Origin: Thermoleophilia bacterium
GTDB taxonomy: Bacteria; Actinomycetota; Thermoleophilia; Gaiellales; SKUG01
Direction of reading: 5' to 3'
Assembly: GCA_025964405.1 (NCBI GenBank)
Contig: JAOPYW010000241.1
Span: 1-7,821 of the forward strand
Length of the DNA stretch: 7,821 bases
Notes under the pieces: generated by a model
The model's database searches: none
What the model was told of the DNA's origin: nothing
The model's input: the letters and a program-made list of their open reading frames with translations, nothing else
Program-made: the position numbers and the translations under genes
Part shown: piece by piece, positions 5,905-7,821 of the stretch
Layout of the letters: each line of letters starts with the position of its first letter
How positions within the stretch are numbered: position 1 is the stretch's first letter

Positions 5905-6621
5905 CTAACGGTCGGCGAAGGGGCGGATGAAGCCCTGCACGTCACCCTGCCGCGGCTTGATCACCCGGCGCGACACGCGATCGCCGTAGTTGCCCTCCAC
6001 GGTCTTCACGGTGCCGTTGACCACGCGCACGACGAGCCCGATGTGCCCGTAGCGGCCCGACGCGTTGCGGTAGACGATGAGGTCGCCGGGCAGCGGGTGG
6101 TATGCGGTGCGCGCGTTGCGCCAGCGTCCCGTCACCTTGCCCCAGGCCACGAGCTCGGGCACGTAGTCGGAGCCGTTGCCACCGAAGCCGATCGGGTACC
6201 CAGCGCGACGATAGGCCCAGCTCACGAAGTCGGCACACCACGGCTCGGCCGAGTACGGGTTCTCACCGATGCCGATCGTCGCGCGGCGGAACGTCACGAT
6301 CCGCGCCGAGTAGTTGGAACGTGTCGACCACTCGGCAACTCCAACTTCACGAGCGGCCGCGAACACGGCGGTCTTGCGCACGAGTCGCTGCTGCGCCTTC
6401 GTCAGCGGGGGAGCTGCACGCCGGATCGGCGCGCGCTGCTCACCCGAGGGATCCTTCGTGATGCCGTGCTCCGGCAACCCGACGAGGCCGTTCATGCTCG
6501 GTGAGAGCAGGATGACGAACATGGCGCACGCCATGGCACCGAGCGCGAGCGCGGCGAGGCCGGTGCGAACGGCCGGAGTCTGGCCGTCGCGCAGTTCCCT
6601 GAGGATGGCTGCGGTATCCAT
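5905..6621 (-). CDS. Membrane-anchored CHAP-domain protein, putative peptidoglycan amidase/endopeptidase
   Basis: A 238-residue cell-wall hydrolase candidate. Residues 1-19 are polar and cytoplasmic. Residues 20-41 (GLAALALGAMACAMFVILLS and the next residues) form one transmembrane segment with no clear cleavage site, so a type II anchor is likely. A Pro/Arg-rich linker and a helical stretch (72-97) follow. The CHAP domain (about 115-235) shows C129 in EPWCADFVSWAY, H193 in YGHIGLVV and E209/N211 in TVEGNYGD, the expected Cys-His-acid/amide set, and PGDLIVY at 178-184. CHAP enzymes cleave amide or peptide bonds in peptidoglycan outside the membrane; which bond is cut here is unknown. Start 6621 gives the transmembrane segment in frame; a GGAAGAGG stretch lies 15 nt upstream, a rather long spacing. 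It is convergent with the reductase and divergent from the second repeat protein, with which it may share the control region 6622-6835. Confidence 0.88.
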   Translation of the reverse strand: MDTAAILRELRDGQTPAVRTGLAALALGAMACAMFVILLSPSMNGLVGLPEHGITKDPSGEQRAPIRRAAPPLTKAQQRLVRKTAVFAAAREVGVAEWSTRSNYSARIVTFRRATIGIGENPYSAEPWCADFVSWAYRRAGYPIGFGGNGSDYVPELVAWGKVTGRWRNARTAYHPLPGDLIVYRNASGRYGHIGLVVRVVNGTVKTVEGNYGDRVSRRVIKPRQGDVQGFIRPFADR

Positions 6622-6663
6622 GCATCCATCGTGAGGCCTCTTCCGCTGGCGTCAAGCTGTGAA

Positions 6664-6685
6664 TCGACGCATGTTCGACGTATAT
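6664..6685. promoter_or_regulatory. Tandem 11-bp direct repeats in divergent promoter region
   Basis: tcgacgcatgt (6664-6674) is followed at once by tcgacgtatat (6675-6685), with 9 of 11 bases identical. A period of 11 bp places both copies on the same face of the helix. This is the arrangement bound by OmpR-family response regulators, although the bases do not match a site I know. The repeats lie 43 bp from the CHAP start and about 150 bp from the start of the second repeat protein. The rest of 6622-6835 has no gene that I can support. Confidence 0.35.
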
Positions 6686-6730
6686 CCGGCCATAATCGAT
6701 CCGATTTTCGGCAGCATTTCTAACACTTTG

Positions 6731-6773
6731 CTGGAGGCCTATATTCAGGGAGGGGCAAACTGTAGGCTTCCGG
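6731..6773 (+). promoter_or_regulatory. Possible 5' leader stem-loop before the second repeat-protein gene
   Basis: 6731-6740 can pair with 6764-6773 in a 10-bp stem with two G-U pairs, enclosing a 23-nt loop that contains ggaggggcaaac. A TATATT hexamer (6740-6745) in the same place could instead be a -10 box, giving a leader of roughly 80 nt, but no -35 supports it. The two readings exclude each other. It is recorded as a weak candidate only. Confidence 0.2.
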
Positions 6774-6835
6774 AGCATCTCGTCCGTGCCGCGCCTCGGT
6801 GCGCACGCGCTCGCCCATTCAGGAAGGTCACCTCC

Positions 6836-7821
6836 ATGCTGCTCCGCCCCCGTGCCGCGCGTCTCGCGCTGCTCGCGTCGTCCGTGATCGCGCTCGCGAT
6901 CATCGCCCCCACCTCGGCCCTCGCCGACAGCGGCGGCCTCGACACGACCTTCACCCGGGTGACCCTCCCCGCCAACACGACCTTCACCAAGACGTTGAAG
7001 CTCGCCGACGGCTCCACCGTCGCCGTCGGCTCCTCGGGTACGAGCACCAAGCTCGCCCTCGTTGCGAAGTTCTCCCCGTCTGGCGCGCTCGACGCGTCAT
7101 TCGGCACCGGTGGCGTTGTGACGTTCGACGTGCCCGCCGGCACTGAGGACACGCTGCTATCAGTGGAGCAGCGCGCCAATGGCGGGTTCGTCGTTGGCGG
7201 AGGGGGCACTGACGTCGCGCTGCCTGGCGTGTACAACAGTTTCATCTCCAAGCTCACGGCGACAGGAGCCCTCGACACGACGTGGAGCGCTACCGGTTCC
7301 GCAGTGCCGGCCGGCTTCCTCCAGGTCGACGACGTCTTCACCGTGCACGAACTTGCAAATGGCGACGTCGAGTTCGCTGGAGTCAACGACAACGGCGCAT
7401 CGTACGTCGTCGCCCAGATCGACGGCACCGGCTCCTCGGTCAATGTCCCCCAGGGCATCGCCTCACGAGCATCCGCTGATGGCATCATCGCAACGTTCGC
7501 GGGTTCGGTTCGTCGACCCGACGGGTCGTTCACGTTCGTTGGTGGCGGAGAGAATCCGGCCGGCGACCGCGAGGTCTCGGTCACGACCTATGCCGAGAAC
7601 GGAATCGTCAATACGACCTACACCACGCTGCCTTCGGACGCACGGGTCGTCTCCGCCACCGCCGCAAGCACTGGCGCCCTCTTCGTTGTTGGCGCCGTGG
7701 GCAACCGCGGCGCGATCTGGCGATTCACTGCGGCAGACACGCTCGACACGACCTTCGGCGCCGCGGGTCGGCTCGACCTCGCCCCCGCCACCGAGCCGTG
7801 GACGGCGACATCGATCGCTGC
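6836..7821 (+). CDS. Second secreted delta-60 repeat protein, 3' end outside window
   Basis: An open frame of 328 codons runs off the window end without a stop. ATG 6836 has AGGAAGG (6821-6827) 8 nt upstream. Residues 1-30 form a classical signal peptide: Arg-rich start, hydrophobic core, Ala-Leu-Ala cleavage before Asp31. Delta-60 motifs occur at 34 (GLDTTF), 83 (GALDASFGTGG), 144 (GALDTTW) and 302 (TLDTTFGAAGR), with degenerate copies near 195 and 256. Spacing is 46-61 residues, looser than in the first protein. The part seen has no cysteine, in sharp contrast to the protein at 2-3142, and its third codon positions are less strictly G/C. The first repeat directly follows the cleavage site, so the N-terminal beta domain of the first protein is absent. 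It is probably exported and a beta-propeller; function unknown. It starts back to back with the CHAP gene. Confidence 0.88.
   Translation, partial: MLLRPRAARLALLASSVIALAIIAPTSALADSGGLDTTFTRVTLPANTTFTKTLKLADGSTVAVGSSGTSTKLALVAKFSPSGALDASFGTGGVVTFDVPAGTEDTLLSVEQRANGGFVVGGGGTDVALPGVYNSFISKLTATGALDTTWSATGSAVPAGFLQVDDVFTVHELANGDVEFAGVNDNGASYVVAQIDGTGSSVNVPQGIASRASADGIIATFAGSVRRPDGSFTFVGGGENPAGDREVSVTTYAENGIVNTTYTTLPSDARVVSATAASTGALFVVGAVGNRGAIWRFTAADTLDTTFGAAGRLDLAPATEPWTATSIA

Noticed and set aside
6740..6800. cagggaggggcaaac considered as a cyclic-di-GMP (GEMM) riboswitch
   Set aside because: Only a few bases recall the consensus; the later ACGCAAAGC-type segment and the tetraloop-receptor arrangement are missing.

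Overview
The window is uniformly GC-rich, with coding third positions that are almost all G or C. Intergenic regions are short, and one promoter is of the TANNNT leaderless type. Together these point to an actinomycete (Actinomycetota). The surface-protein style of the first gene reminds me of Thermoleophilia (Solirubrobacterales such as Patulibacter), but that placement is from memory and not proven. No RNA genes, mobile elements, CRISPR arrays or phage genes are visible.

Layout: (1) 2-3142 (+), a large secreted protein cut at its 5' end by the window edge. It is built from 14 delta-60 repeats, each carrying a cysteine pair. (2) 3217-4125 (+), a two-domain VOC (glyoxalase/extradiol dioxygenase-like) protein with a MarR-like dyad over its promoter. 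(3) 4172-4209, a perfect 17-bp hairpin that fits a terminator shared by two convergent genes. (4) 4279-4773 (-), a 164-residue Gly/Gln/Tyr/Asn-rich protein with no acidic residue at all. (5) 4774-4946, a divergent intergenic region with a 14-bp perfect hairpin and a leaderless -10 box. (6) 4947-5900 (+), an aldo/keto reductase with its full catalytic tetrad. (7) 5905-6621 (-), a membrane-anchored CHAP-domain peptidoglycan hydrolase, tail to tail with the reductase and only 4 bp apart. (8) 6622-6835, an intergenic stretch that is AT-rich for this window. (9) 6836 to the window end (+), a second secreted delta-60 repeat protein, cut at its 3' end and free of cysteine.

The genes do not form one operon. 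Orientations alternate, and each gene appears to be its own transcription unit. The common thread is the envelope: two secreted beta-propeller-like proteins and one cell-wall hydrolase, interspersed with two small-molecule enzymes and one low-complexity protein of unknown role. No complete new defence or biosynthetic system is evident. The most unusual items are the acid-free low-complexity protein, the periodic cysteine pairs of the first protein, and the dyads in the non-coding regions.
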